7,089 bases of DNA from Bacillota bacterium (GCA_023428655.1 JAEYXC010000371.1:1-7089), one strand, 5' to 3'; counted from the first letter of the stretch, positions 1-5,565 are shown. Notes: a model not told the origin generated them from the sequence alone. Numbers and translations are program-made.

Positions 1-108
1 TGAATAATAAAGTTAAGTGAAATTGAATTAATTTTTATACAAAAAGATTAATATATATCCTTTGTCTTTCGAGCATATGTAACAAAACTTTCTTTTTTAA
101 TGGTAAGA

Positions 109-117
109 TGGTAAAAT
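109..117 (+). promoter_or_regulatory. Possible extended -10 promoter for the ACT-protein gene
   Basis: TGG followed by TAAAAT (112-117) fits an extended -10 element (TGN-TATAAT, 5 of 6 in the hexamer). The -35 region at 89-94 (TTTCTT) is poor, as is often tolerated with an extended -10. Transcription would start near 124, leaving a leader of about 120 nt. A second match, TGG-TAAGAT, lies immediately upstream at 101-109. Another candidate is TTGCAA (122-127) with TAGTAT (145-150) at 17-bp spacing; it would start inside the leader structure. The region is very A/T-rich, so chance matches are likely. Confidence 0.35.
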
Positions 118-142
118 GCTATTGCAATATAATTGAATATAT

Positions 143-235
143 GGTAGTATATCTTTCTTAGAAAGACAATTGTATTTGTAATAAATACAAACACGAATGC
201 TTCCTACTTATACTACCCTGAAAACCCTCAGGAGG
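143..235 (+). promoter_or_regulatory. Structured 5' leader, candidate cis-regulatory RNA
   Basis: A 9-bp long-range pairing, GGTAGTATA (143-151) with TATACTACC (209-217), encloses two perfect hairpins. These are TCTTTC/GAAAGA (152-157/161-166) and TTGTATTT/AAATACAA (170-177/183-190), giving the layout of a three-way junction. Downstream, CTTCCT (200-205) can pair with the AGGAGG ribosome binding site (230-235), and CCTGA/TCAGG (217-221/228-232) also covers part of that site. The long-range stem and the CTTCCT pairing cross each other, so they would compete. I recognise no known riboswitch or T-box consensus here. Function is inferred from pairing alone, in DNA whose composition favours chance pairing. 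Confidence 0.35.
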
Positions 236-245
236 TGTTAAACAC

Positions 246-686
246 ATGAAAGAAGATCAATATTTTATTGTAAAGAAAAAAGCAGTACCGGAGGTACTGT
301 TAAAGGTAGTGGAAGCGAAAAGGCTTCTTGATTCTGAGCGTGTTATGACTGTTCAGGAAGCTACCGATGCTGTGGAAATAAGTAGAAGTTCCTTTTATAA
401 ATATCGTGATGACATATTTCCGTTCTATGAGAATACAAGAGGTAAGACAATTACCTTAATGCTTCAGATGGATGATAAGCCGGGGCTTTTGTCCAAGGTG
501 CTGAGTCAGGTAGCGAAGTGTGAGGCGAATATCCTGACAATTCATCAAAGTATCCCGGTAAACGGTATTGCATTATTAACCTTAAGTATTGAAATATTGC
601 CTCAGACGGACAGCACGTCTCAGATGATTGATTCAATTGAAGCAATGGATGGGGTACATTATGTTAAACTAGTGTCCAGAGAATAG
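246..686 (+). CDS. Stand-alone ACT-domain protein, UPF0735/PheB type
   Basis: The 146-residue cytoplasmic protein has two parts. Residues about 30-60 (around VQEATDAVEISRSSFYKY) resemble a helix-turn-helix-like segment. Residues about 67-143 form an ACT domain with the canonical turn DDKPGLL (G80 is the conserved glycine) and the later VNGIALLTLSI strand. ACT domains bind small ligands, usually amino acids, and pass the signal to enzymes or regulators. The length and layout match the UPF0735 family, which includes Bacillus PheB; its biochemical role is not settled. The ATG at 246 is supported by AGGAGG at 230-235. Its position directly upstream of hom suggests it senses an aspartate-family amino acid such as threonine, but that is inference. 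It carries no signal peptide or membrane segment. Confidence 0.85.
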   Translation: MKEDQYFIVKKKAVPEVLLKVVEAKRLLDSERVMTVQEATDAVEISRSSFYKYRDDIFPFYENTRGKTITLMLQMDDKPGLLSKVLSQVAKCEANILTIHQSIPVNGIALLTLSIEILPQTDSTSQMIDSIEAMDGVHYVKLVSRE

Positions 687-714
687 AATGAATTATATAA
701 ATATAATTCATTCT
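685..714. repeat. Perfect A/T-rich inverted repeat over the stop codon
   Basis: Fourteen-base arms, AGAATGAATTATAT (685-698) and ATATAATTCATTCT (701-714), are separated by only AA, so a real RNA hairpin would open to about 12 bp with a 6-nt loop. It starts inside the TAG stop of the ACT-protein gene. The following bases (TGTAAGTTTG) contain no T-run, so it is a poor intrinsic terminator. It may stabilise or process the transcript between this gene and hom. Confidence 0.6.
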
Positions 715-716
715 TG

Positions 717-752
717 TAAGTTTGTACCTGCGTCATCCTCGGTACAAACTTA
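717..752. repeat. 12-bp perfect inverted repeat with 12-nt spacer
   Basis: TAAGTTTGTACC (717-728) and GGTACAAACTTA (741-752) are exact reverse complements around the spacer TGCGTCATCCTC. It lies 2 nt after the previous inverted repeat. No T-run follows, so it does not look like a terminator. It could be an operator in DNA or an mRNA hairpin. The spacer's TCCTC (736-740) is complementary to GAGGA (894-898) in the hom ribosome binding site, a possible but unproven loop contact. Confidence 0.6.
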
Positions 753-891
753 AGAAATGAGAAGAACCGCGAAGTCCGAAAAAGATACGAATTGTTTTAG
801 TGATGGAACAGTTAGGTTTGTAGGATGATTTAGTAGATTTTATTGGCAGATTAATAGACTTCACTGATTGAGATGATAGTTGCAGCAGAAC
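753..891 (+). other. hom leader without a recognisable gene or promoter
   Basis: I see no convincing promoter and no terminator with a T-run between the ACT-protein gene and hom, so hom is most simply read through from upstream. The only open frame of note is a 23-codon frame (757-828) with no ribosome binding site. It lacks the runs of threonine, isoleucine, lysine or methionine codons expected of an attenuation leader peptide. Confidence 0.4.
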
Positions 892-904
892 AGGAGGAGC
901 AGTG

Positions 905-2125
905 ATGATAAATATCGCAGTCTTAGGATACGGCACGATTGGTTCCGGTGTGGTTGAGGTACTTGGAATCAATGGCGAGAGTATTAAAAAGAGGGCAGGA
1001 GAAGAGATTAATATTAAATACGTTTTGGATCTGAGAGAATTCCCGGGAGACCCGATTATGGAGAAGCTGGTTCATGACGTAAATATTATTATGGAGGATC
1101 CGGAGGTAAAGATTGTTGTGGAGGTAATGGGTGGCGTGGAGCCTGCCTATAGCTTCGTAAAGCAAGCCCTTTTTAAAGGAAAAAGTGTGGTGACCTCCAA
1201 TAAAGAATTGGTAGCCAAGCATGGAGCCGAGCTTTTGGATTTGGCCAAGGAACGCAACCTGAATTTCCTCTTTGAAGCAAGTGTCGGTGGCGGTATTCCC
1301 ATTATCAGACCCTTAAATCAATCATTAACTGCGGATGAAATTGTTGAAATCACCGGTATATTAAATGGTACAACAAACTATATCTTATCCAGAATGAGTG
1401 AAGACGGTCTTGACTTTGATACGGCCCTTAGAAATGCTCAGAATATGGGTTATGCAGAGCGCAATCCGGCAGCGGATATTGAAGGGCATGATGCCTGTCG
1501 AAAGATAGCGATTCTTTCTTCCCTTGCTTTTGGTATGCAAGTGGATTTTGAGGACATCTATACGGAAGGCATTACAAAAATTACGGATATCGATATTAAG
1601 TATGCGAAAGCGTTAGGTGCCAGAGTTAAATTATTTGCTACCAGTATCCGCGGTAATGATTCGCAGGTATATGCCATGGTGGCGCCGGTTCTCATTAAGG
1701 CAAATCATCCACTGTTTAGTGTAAATGATGTATTTAATGGAATCTTTGTTAGAGGTAATGTAATCGGAGATGTGATGTTCTATGGCAGCGGCGCAGGTAA
1801 ATTACCGACGGCAAGTGCTGTGGTGGCAGATGTTGTGGATGCAGCAAAGCATCTCGAAAAAAATATATGGACAATTTGGAGCAGCAGAAAATTAGAGCTA
1901 ACCGATATCAACCTGGTGAAACATCGCTTCTTTATCCGAGTGGCAGGGGATAAGGAGTTGGCAAGATCGGAAGCGGTGAAGCTGTTTGGTGAGGTGGAAG
2001 AAGTTATCGCTCCGGGAGTTACCGATGAGTTTGCCTTTATTACCGAAAGCATAACGGAACAGGAATTAAAGGAAAAGAAGGAATATCTCGACGGTATTGT
2101 AAGCACAATCCGTGTAAGATTTTAG
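905..2125 (+). CDS. hom: Homoserine dehydrogenase
   Basis: The enzyme reduces aspartate semialdehyde to homoserine with NAD(P)H, the branch step toward threonine and methionine. In the 406-residue product the N-terminal Rossmann fold carries the dinucleotide motif GYGTIGSG (residues 8-15), followed by VTSNKELVAKHG (96-107). The catalytic core has NGTTNYIL (154-161), E185, and DIEGHDACRK (191-200), where K200 corresponds to the catalytic lysine of the family. PTASAVVADVVDAA (301-314) is also typical. The C-terminal ~70 residues (from about 338) occupy the place of the usual ACT domain but lack its conserved PG(V/L) turn; the whole protein is slightly shorter than the common ~430 residues. ATG 905 is preferred to GTG 902: AGGAGG at 892-897 gives 7-nt spacing against 4. 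It probably shares a transcript with the upstream ACT gene. Confidence 0.95.
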   Translation: MINIAVLGYGTIGSGVVEVLGINGESIKKRAGEEINIKYVLDLREFPGDPIMEKLVHDVNIIMEDPEVKIVVEVMGGVEPAYSFVKQALFKGKSVVTSNKELVAKHGAELLDLAKERNLNFLFEASVGGGIPIIRPLNQSLTADEIVEITGILNGTTNYILSRMSEDGLDFDTALRNAQNMGYAERNPAADIEGHDACRKIAILSSLAFGMQVDFEDIYTEGITKITDIDIKYAKALGARVKLFATSIRGNDSQVYAMVAPVLIKANHPLFSVNDVFNGIFVRGNVIGDVMFYGSGAGKLPTASAVVADVVDAAKHLEKNIWTIWSSRKLELTDINLVKHRFFIRVAGDKELARSEAVKLFGEVEEVIAPGVTDEFAFITESITEQELKEKKEYLDGIVSTIRVRF

Positions 2126-2133
2126 GAATGATG

Positions 2134-2172
2134 GAACGAAGGTCCATAATGGATTTTCGTTCATGCATTTTT
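2134..2172 (+). terminator. Probable intrinsic terminator after hom
   Basis: A 13-bp stem pairs 2134-2146 (GAACGAAGGTCCA) with 2150-2162 (TGGATTTTCGTTC), with two G-U pairs and a TAA loop. It begins 8 nt after the hom stop. A run of five T (2168-2172) follows, five bases from the stem base, which is somewhat far for a strong terminator. It separates hom from the mutase-lysC unit. Confidence 0.65.
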
Positions 2173-2202
2173 ACAAATCAGCAATATTATATAGGAATGC
2201 AG

Positions 2203-2231
2203 AGAGAAAGTCGGAAAGTTCGACTTTCTTT
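2203..2231. repeat. Hairpin upstream of the mutase-homologue gene
   Basis: AGAAAGTCG (2205-2213) pairs with CGACTTTCT (2221-2229), extended by one G-U and one A-T pair, around the loop GAAAGTT. GAAAGT also occurs a second time in the loop, so two registers are possible. The right arm overlaps the expected -35 region of the TATAAT at 2250-2255, so it may be an operator or a second weak terminator. Confidence 0.5.
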
Positions 2232-2255
2232 ATCTATGATATTAATTATTATAAT
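2227..2255 (+). promoter_or_regulatory. Possible promoter for the mutase homologue and lysC
   Basis: A perfect TATAAT stands at 2250-2255, 50 nt before the ATG at 2305. At 17-bp spacing the -35 hexamer would be TCTTTA (2227-2232), a weak match to TTGACA. A promoter is expected here because a terminator-like hairpin ends the hom unit. The A/T-rich setting makes the call tentative. Confidence 0.4.
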
Positions 2256-2304
2256 AGAGGCAAATTACTACCAATGAGTGGTTAAACAGAAAGGGTTTGA
2301 TACT

Positions 2305-3525
2305 ATGAAATATATCATTGTTCTTGGTGACGGTATGGCGGATGAACCATTAACCGCACTAGGCAACAGAACGCCGCTGATGGCTGCCGATACACCACAG
2401 CTGGATGAGTTGGCAGGAAAATCTGAGTTAGGAATCGCATATACTATCCCGAAGGGGATGAAACCCGGCAGTGATACAGCCAACCTGGCCGTTCTTGGAT
2501 ATAACCCCGAAATCTATTACTCCGGGCGCTCTCCGCTGGAGGCACTCAGCATTGGCGTTGATATGAAACCGACGGATATCGCACTTCGATGTAATCTGGT
2601 AACCCTATCCGAAGAGGAATTGTCCTACGAGGAGAGAATAATGGTAGATCATAGCTCCGGTGAGATTTCAACCGAGGATGCTGCGGTATTAATTGAAGCG
2701 GTGAAACAGGAGCTTGAGAATGAAATCTATCATTTTTATGTAGGAACCAGTTATCGTCATCTTACCATCTGGGATCAAGGAGAAGTGATTGATTTAGCAC
2801 AACCCCATGATATCCTGGGCAGAGTAGTGAAGGAATATCTGCCAAAGGATCAGATTTTACGACATATGATGCTTCGTAGCTTTGAGATCTTGAATCAACA
2901 TCCGATTAACATAGCAAGAAAAGAAAAGGGGCTTAATAAGGCGAATTCAATCTGGTTCTGGGGTGCAGGAACAAAGCCGGCACTCACCTCCTTTGAAGAG
3001 AAAAACCATAAGAAAGGTGCCATGATATCTGCCGTGGATCTGCTGAAGGGGATAGCAGTAGGGGCAGGTATGAAGGTGATTGAGGTACCCGGTGCTGACG
3101 GAACCCTTCATACCAATTATGAGGGTAAGGCCAGAGCAGCGGTACAGGTTTTGCTTAAGGAAGGTTATGATTTTGTTTATATTCATATTGAGGCTCCGGA
3201 CGAGATGGGGCATCAGGGGAATATAGCAAACAAAGTAAAGTCCATCGAATATCTGGATCAGAGAGTGATTAAGCTCGTAGTGGAGGAGATGAACAAGGCA
3301 GGAGCAGCTTATCGAATGCTTATTATGCCGGATCACCCGACACCGATTCGGTGTAGAACTCACACCAGTGATCCGGTTCCATACCTTTTATATGATAGTA
3401 CGCAGGAACAAAAACATAGCTGGCACTATAATGAGGAAGAGGCAAAAAAGAGTGGCAATGAAGTAACAGAGGGATATACTGTTATTGAAAAGTTATTTTC
3501 AGACTCAGCCAAGATTAGGGGGTAG
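2305..3525 (+). CDS. ApgM-type phosphoglycerate mutase homologue, proposed homoserine kinase
   Basis: This 406-residue cytoplasmic protein belongs to the alkaline phosphatase superfamily, archaeal-type cofactor-independent phosphoglycerate mutase group. Metal and catalytic positions are intact: D9 (VLGDGMADEP), the nucleophile-position serine S56 in KPGSDTANLAVLGY, D299 and H303 in EAPDEMGHQG, D343 and H344 in MPDHPTP, and H353 in CRTHTSDPVPY. A subgroup is annotated as proposed homoserine kinase (TIGR02535), found beside threonine genes in genomes without a normal thrB. Its position between hom and lysC fits that subgroup better than glycolysis, but the sequence alone cannot prove the substrate. 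ATG 2305 (AAAGGG at 2290-2295) starts directly at the conserved KYIIVLGDG strand, so I prefer it to the upstream in-frame GTG at 2278. Its stop lies 2 nt before lysC, suggesting translational coupling. Confidence 0.85.
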   Translation: MKYIIVLGDGMADEPLTALGNRTPLMAADTPQLDELAGKSELGIAYTIPKGMKPGSDTANLAVLGYNPEIYYSGRSPLEALSIGVDMKPTDIALRCNLVTLSEEELSYEERIMVDHSSGEISTEDAAVLIEAVKQELENEIYHFYVGTSYRHLTIWDQGEVIDLAQPHDILGRVVKEYLPKDQILRHMMLRSFEILNQHPINIARKEKGLNKANSIWFWGAGTKPALTSFEEKNHKKGAMISAVDLLKGIAVGAGMKVIEVPGADGTLHTNYEGKARAAVQVLLKEGYDFVYIHIEAPDEMGHQGNIANKVKSIEYLDQRVIKLVVEEMNKAGAAYRMLIMPDHPTPIRCRTHTSDPVPYLLYDSTQEQKHSWHYNEEEAKKSGNEVTEGYTVIEKLFSDSAKIRG

Positions 3526-3527
3526 CT

Positions 3528-4742
3528 ATGTTAATCGTTAAGAAATTCGGTGGCACATCCGTTGGTAATAAGGAACGTATCTTTCATGTTGCCAGAAAAA
3601 TCACGGAGGAATACAAAAAGGGAAACGAGGTAGTGGTGGTTCTATCCGCAATGGGCAAAACAACGGACCTTTTAATTGCACAGGCTAAGGAGATCAATCC
3701 GAACCCTTCCAAACGAGAATTAGATATGTTGCTGGTTACCGGCGAGCAGGTATCCGTTGCATTGATGGCAATGGCTCTTGATACCATGGGTGTTCCCGCA
3801 GTATCCCTAAATGCATATCAGGTTGCAATGCATACCACCAACATTTATGGGAATTCCAGACTGAAGAGAATTGATTCGGAAAGAATACAGAATGAATTAG
3901 AGAATAAACGAGTGGTAATTGTTACCGGATTCCAAGGGGTAAATAAATACGATGACTATACCACGCTAGGCAGGGGCGGCTCGGATACCACTGCAGTGGC
4001 CTTAGCAGCAGCACTGCATGCAGACGCCTGTGAGATCTATACGGACGTTGACGGTGTTTTTACCTCCGACCCAAGAATTGTACCGAAAGCCGCTAAGCTG
4101 AGTGAGATTACCTATGACGAGATGCTTGAGCTTGCGTCTTTAGGTGCAGGAGTTCTGCATAATCGTTCCGTCGAGATGGCAAAGAAGTACGGAGTACAGC
4201 TGGTAGTTCGTTCCAGTCTTAATGATTCAGATGGCACTGTTGTGAAGGAGGTAGTTAAAATGGAAAAAATGCTGGTGAGTGGTGTGGCCTGTGATAAGAA
4301 CGCTGCACGTATTTCAGTCATCGGATTAGAGGATTTACCGGGGGTAGCATTTAAACTATTCAATCATCTTGCAAGTCATAATGTAAATGTGGATATTATA
4401 CTACAATCCGTGGGACGAGATGGTACCAAGGATATCAGCTTCACGGTTAAGGAAGATGATTTAGAGGAAGCAGTAGCAATTCTAGAGAAGCACCGTGGGG
4501 GAAGCCTAAGATGCCAAGAGATTGATGTGGAGCGGGAGGTAGCTAAGGTGTCCATTATAGGTGCCGGAATGATGTCTAACTCCGGAGTTGCTGCGAAGAT
4601 GTTTGAAGCCTTGTATGATGTTGGTGTTAACATTAAGATGATCTCCACCTCGGAAATCAGAGTCACGGTACTTATTGATGAGGGGCATGTAGAGAAGGCA
4701 ATGAATGCAATTCATGATAAGTTTGCATTATCTCAGATTTAA
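3528..4742 (+). CDS. lysC: Aspartate kinase, alpha subunit
   Basis: The enzyme phosphorylates aspartate with ATP, the first committed step to lysine, threonine, methionine and isoleucine. The product has 404 residues, close to the ~408 of Bacillus-type aspartokinase. The amino acid kinase domain shows KKFGGTSVG (5-13), TGEQVS (71-76), GRGGSDTTA (148-156) and YTDVDGVFTSDPR (171-183). Two C-terminal ACT domains follow at about 262-335, with LEDLPGVAFKLFNHLA, and about 338-404, with GAGMMSNSGVAAKMFEAL. These are the feedback-binding part of the family. Which amino acid inhibits this copy cannot be read from the sequence. Start ATG 3528 has GGGGG-type ribosome binding sequence at 3517-3522 overlapping the upstream stop region. 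It is probably co-transcribed and coupled with the mutase homologue. Confidence 0.96.
   Translation: MLIVKKFGGTSVGNKERIFHVARKITEEYKKGNEVVVVLSAMGKTTDLLIAQAKEINPNPSKRELDMLLVTGEQVSVALMAMALDTMGVPAVSLNAYQVAMHTTNIYGNSRLKRIDSERIQNELENKRVVIVTGFQGVNKYDDYTTLGRGGSDTTAVALAAALHADACEIYTDVDGVFTSDPRIVPKAAKLSEITYDEMLELASLGAGVLHNRSVEMAKKYGVQLVVRSSLNDSDGTVVKEVVKMEKMLVSGVACDKNAARISVIGLEDLPGVAFKLFNHLASHNVNVDIILQSVGRDGTKDISFTVKEDDLEEAVAILEKHRGGSLRCQEIDVEREVAKVSIIGAGMMSNSGVAAKMFEALYDVGVNIKMISTSEIRVTVLIDEGHVEKAMNAIHDKFALSQI
4260..4742 (+). CDS. lysC: Aspartate kinase beta subunit from internal start
   Basis: An in-frame ATG at codon 245 of lysC is preceded by a perfect AAGGAGGT (4245-4252), with 8 nt between AGGAGG and the ATG. 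Translation would give a 160-residue protein made of only the two ACT domains. In Bacillus subtilis aspartokinase II the beta subunit arises by the same in-frame internal initiation at about residue 246, and the enzyme is an alpha2beta2 tetramer. The matching position and a ribosome binding site stronger than that of lysC itself make the same arrangement likely here. The purine-rich run also encodes protein (VVKEVVK), so the site could be partly coincidental. Confidence 0.75.
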   Translation: MEKMLVSGVACDKNAARISVIGLEDLPGVAFKLFNHLASHNVNVDIILQSVGRDGTKDISFTVKEDDLEEAVAILEKHRGGSLRCQEIDVEREVAKVSIIGAGMMSNSGVAAKMFEALYDVGVNIKMISTSEIRVTVLIDEGHVEKAMNAIHDKFALSQI

Positions 4743-4784
4743 AACGGAAGTTGGTTTCGTATCAAAAATATATGGTTTGTATCG

Positions 4785-4848
4785 TAATAGGGAAAGGCAA
4801 GGACAACAGGTATAAATAATACACTGACGTCCTTGCCTTTCCCTATTA
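4785..4848. repeat. 20-bp perfect inverted repeat between convergent genes
   Basis: The arms at 4785-4804 and 4829-4848 are exact reverse complements (left arm core AGGGAAAGGCAAGGAC). The 24-nt centre can itself pair: CAG (4807-4809) and GTAT (4810-4813) with ATAC (4819-4822) and CTG (4824-4826), leaving a 5-nt AAATA loop. Nearly the whole 64 nt would fold into one long hairpin. It lies between the ends of lysC and the minus-strand gene, where a bidirectional terminator is expected, yet neither side has a T-run. It could instead be a dispersed palindromic repeat. Confidence 0.7.
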
Positions 4849-4867
4849 TGCTCACCGGGCGCATGTT

Positions 4868-5368
4868 CTATGCTACCGAATCAAAATTCATTCCTCTGAG
4901 AAAGCTACCCTCCAGAGATTTTCTTGCACTTTCGTAAGGGTTATTCTCGTTATATTTCATTGCTGTTCTTGTTGTGCCTCCGGAGACATAAGGAGTGCCA
5001 CATTCGGGACAGACCCCCATCCGATAGGACACAGAAGCGGATATTAGCTCAACTCCGGGGCGGTTACCTTCTGCAACGGCGTTTGATACATGCTGCTGTT
5101 CATGGGCGGATACTGCCGAGAAGGAAGCCTGTGGAGATATGCTGGTAGGAGTCTGGAAGGAGACATCGGCCTCATTGGAGACATCCACATATTTGCGCTC
5201 CTTACAGGTCTGACATTCCAAGGGCTGCGCCTTTTCAATATCGATGTTACCTTTGTGACCGAGAGGTGCGACCTTGTTAATCCTGTTAACTGGGGATACC
5301 GGATGATTGGCTGCGTAAGCACCGGCAACCGGTGTAGAATAGGATACATATGAAACAGCTCCAATCAT
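4868..5368 (-). CDS. SprA-related putative metallopeptidase
   Basis: The 166-residue protein has an HExxH zinc motif, SAHEQQHVSNA (H89, E90, H93), flanked by two cysteine pairs, ECQTCKERKY (C52, C55) and GVCPECGTPYVSGGTTRT (C120, C123). This layout matches small clostridial proteins related to the SprA family, which are annotated as putative metallopeptidases; their substrate is unknown. The cysteine pairs may bind a second metal ion. The N-terminus (MIGAVSYVSYSTPVAGAYA) is small and weakly hydrophobic but lacks the basic start of a signal peptide, so I infer a cytoplasmic protein. The ATG at 5368 is preferred to the upstream frame start at 5425 because AGGAGG (5382-5377) stands 8 nt before it. 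It is a single-gene unit, convergent with lysC and divergent from tex, so its neighbours say little about its job. Confidence 0.75.
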   Translation of the reverse strand: MIGAVSYVSYSTPVAGAYAANHPVSPVNRINKVAPLGHKGNIDIEKAQPLECQTCKERKYVDVSNEADVSFQTPTSISPQASFSAVSAHEQQHVSNAVAEGNRPGVELISASVSYRMGVCPECGTPYVSGGTTRTAMKYNENNPYESARKSLEGSFLRGMNFDSVA

Positions 5369-5473
5369 GTAAAGCACCTCCTTTGTATAAATACATGAGT
5401 TGATATATTTCGAAAAGGATACCATTGTTACGGTGGATCCAATGGAAATTTATTCATCTAGAGTTCTGATATC

Positions 5474-5502
5474 ATTATAATACGATTTATTTTGCTGGTC
5501 AA
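5474..5502 (-). promoter_or_regulatory. Near-consensus sigma-A promoter for the SprA-related gene
   Basis: Read on the minus strand, TTGACC (5502-5497) and a perfect TATAAT (5479-5474) are separated by exactly 17 bp. Transcription would start near 5467, giving a leader of about 100 nt before the ATG at 5368. It is the best promoter match in the window. Confidence 0.7.
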
Positions 5503-5536
5503 TAGTCCCGAATGGTAGGATGAGAAACGAATTCAG

Positions 5537-5565
5537 TTGCTTTTCGAAAAGGTGGATGGTATGAT
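5537..5565 (+). promoter_or_regulatory. Probable tex promoter with extended -10
   Basis: TTGCTT (5537-5542) and TATGAT (5560-5565) are spaced 17 bp apart, and TGG directly precedes TATGAT, giving an extended -10. The start would be near 5572, about 57 nt before the tex ATG. A 12-bp palindrome overlaps the -35 and spacer. Confidence 0.55.
5540..5551. repeat. Palindrome CTTTTCGAAAAG in the tex promoter
   Basis: The 12-bp sequence is its own reverse complement and covers the end of the tex -35 element and the start of the spacer. Eleven bases of this site, TTTCGAAAAGG (5542-5552), recur at 5408-5418 in the leader of the divergent gene. GGTGGAT also occurs near both copies (5432-5438 and 5551-5557). 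A shared regulator site is possible but unproven. Confidence 0.4.

Noticed and set aside
1..108. 3' end of an upstream gene at the left edge
   Set aside because: The stretch is very A/T-rich with stops in all plus frames and no recognisable protein, so I treat it as intergenic.
124..245. T-box, lysine riboswitch or SAM riboswitch in the first leader
   Set aside because: I found no T-box AGGGTGGTACCGCG-type sequence, and the leader is too short for a lysine riboswitch. No SAM-box core was seen.
757..828. 23-codon open frame upstream of hom, a possible leader peptide
   Set aside because: It has no ribosome binding site and no cluster of regulatory amino acid codons, and no alternative terminator with a T-run follows.
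902..904. GTG start for hom
   Set aside because: It leaves only 4 nt after AGGAGG; the ATG at 905 has 7 nt and starts directly at the conserved strand.
2278..2304. Upstream GTG start adding nine residues to the mutase homologue
   Set aside because: The family begins at the KYIIVLGDG strand, and AAAGGG lies between the GTG and the ATG at 2305.
2947..3363. 138-codon minus-strand frame inside the mutase homologue
   Set aside because: It lies entirely within a well-conserved gene, has no recognisable domain and is a reading-frame shadow.
5090..5353. Plus-strand frames opposite the SprA-related gene
   Set aside because: The minus-strand frame has a clear promoter, ribosome binding site and conserved motifs; the plus frames have none.
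5369..5425. N-terminal extension of the SprA-related protein from 5425
   Set aside because: The strong AGGAGG lies inside the extension, 8 nt from the ATG at 5368.
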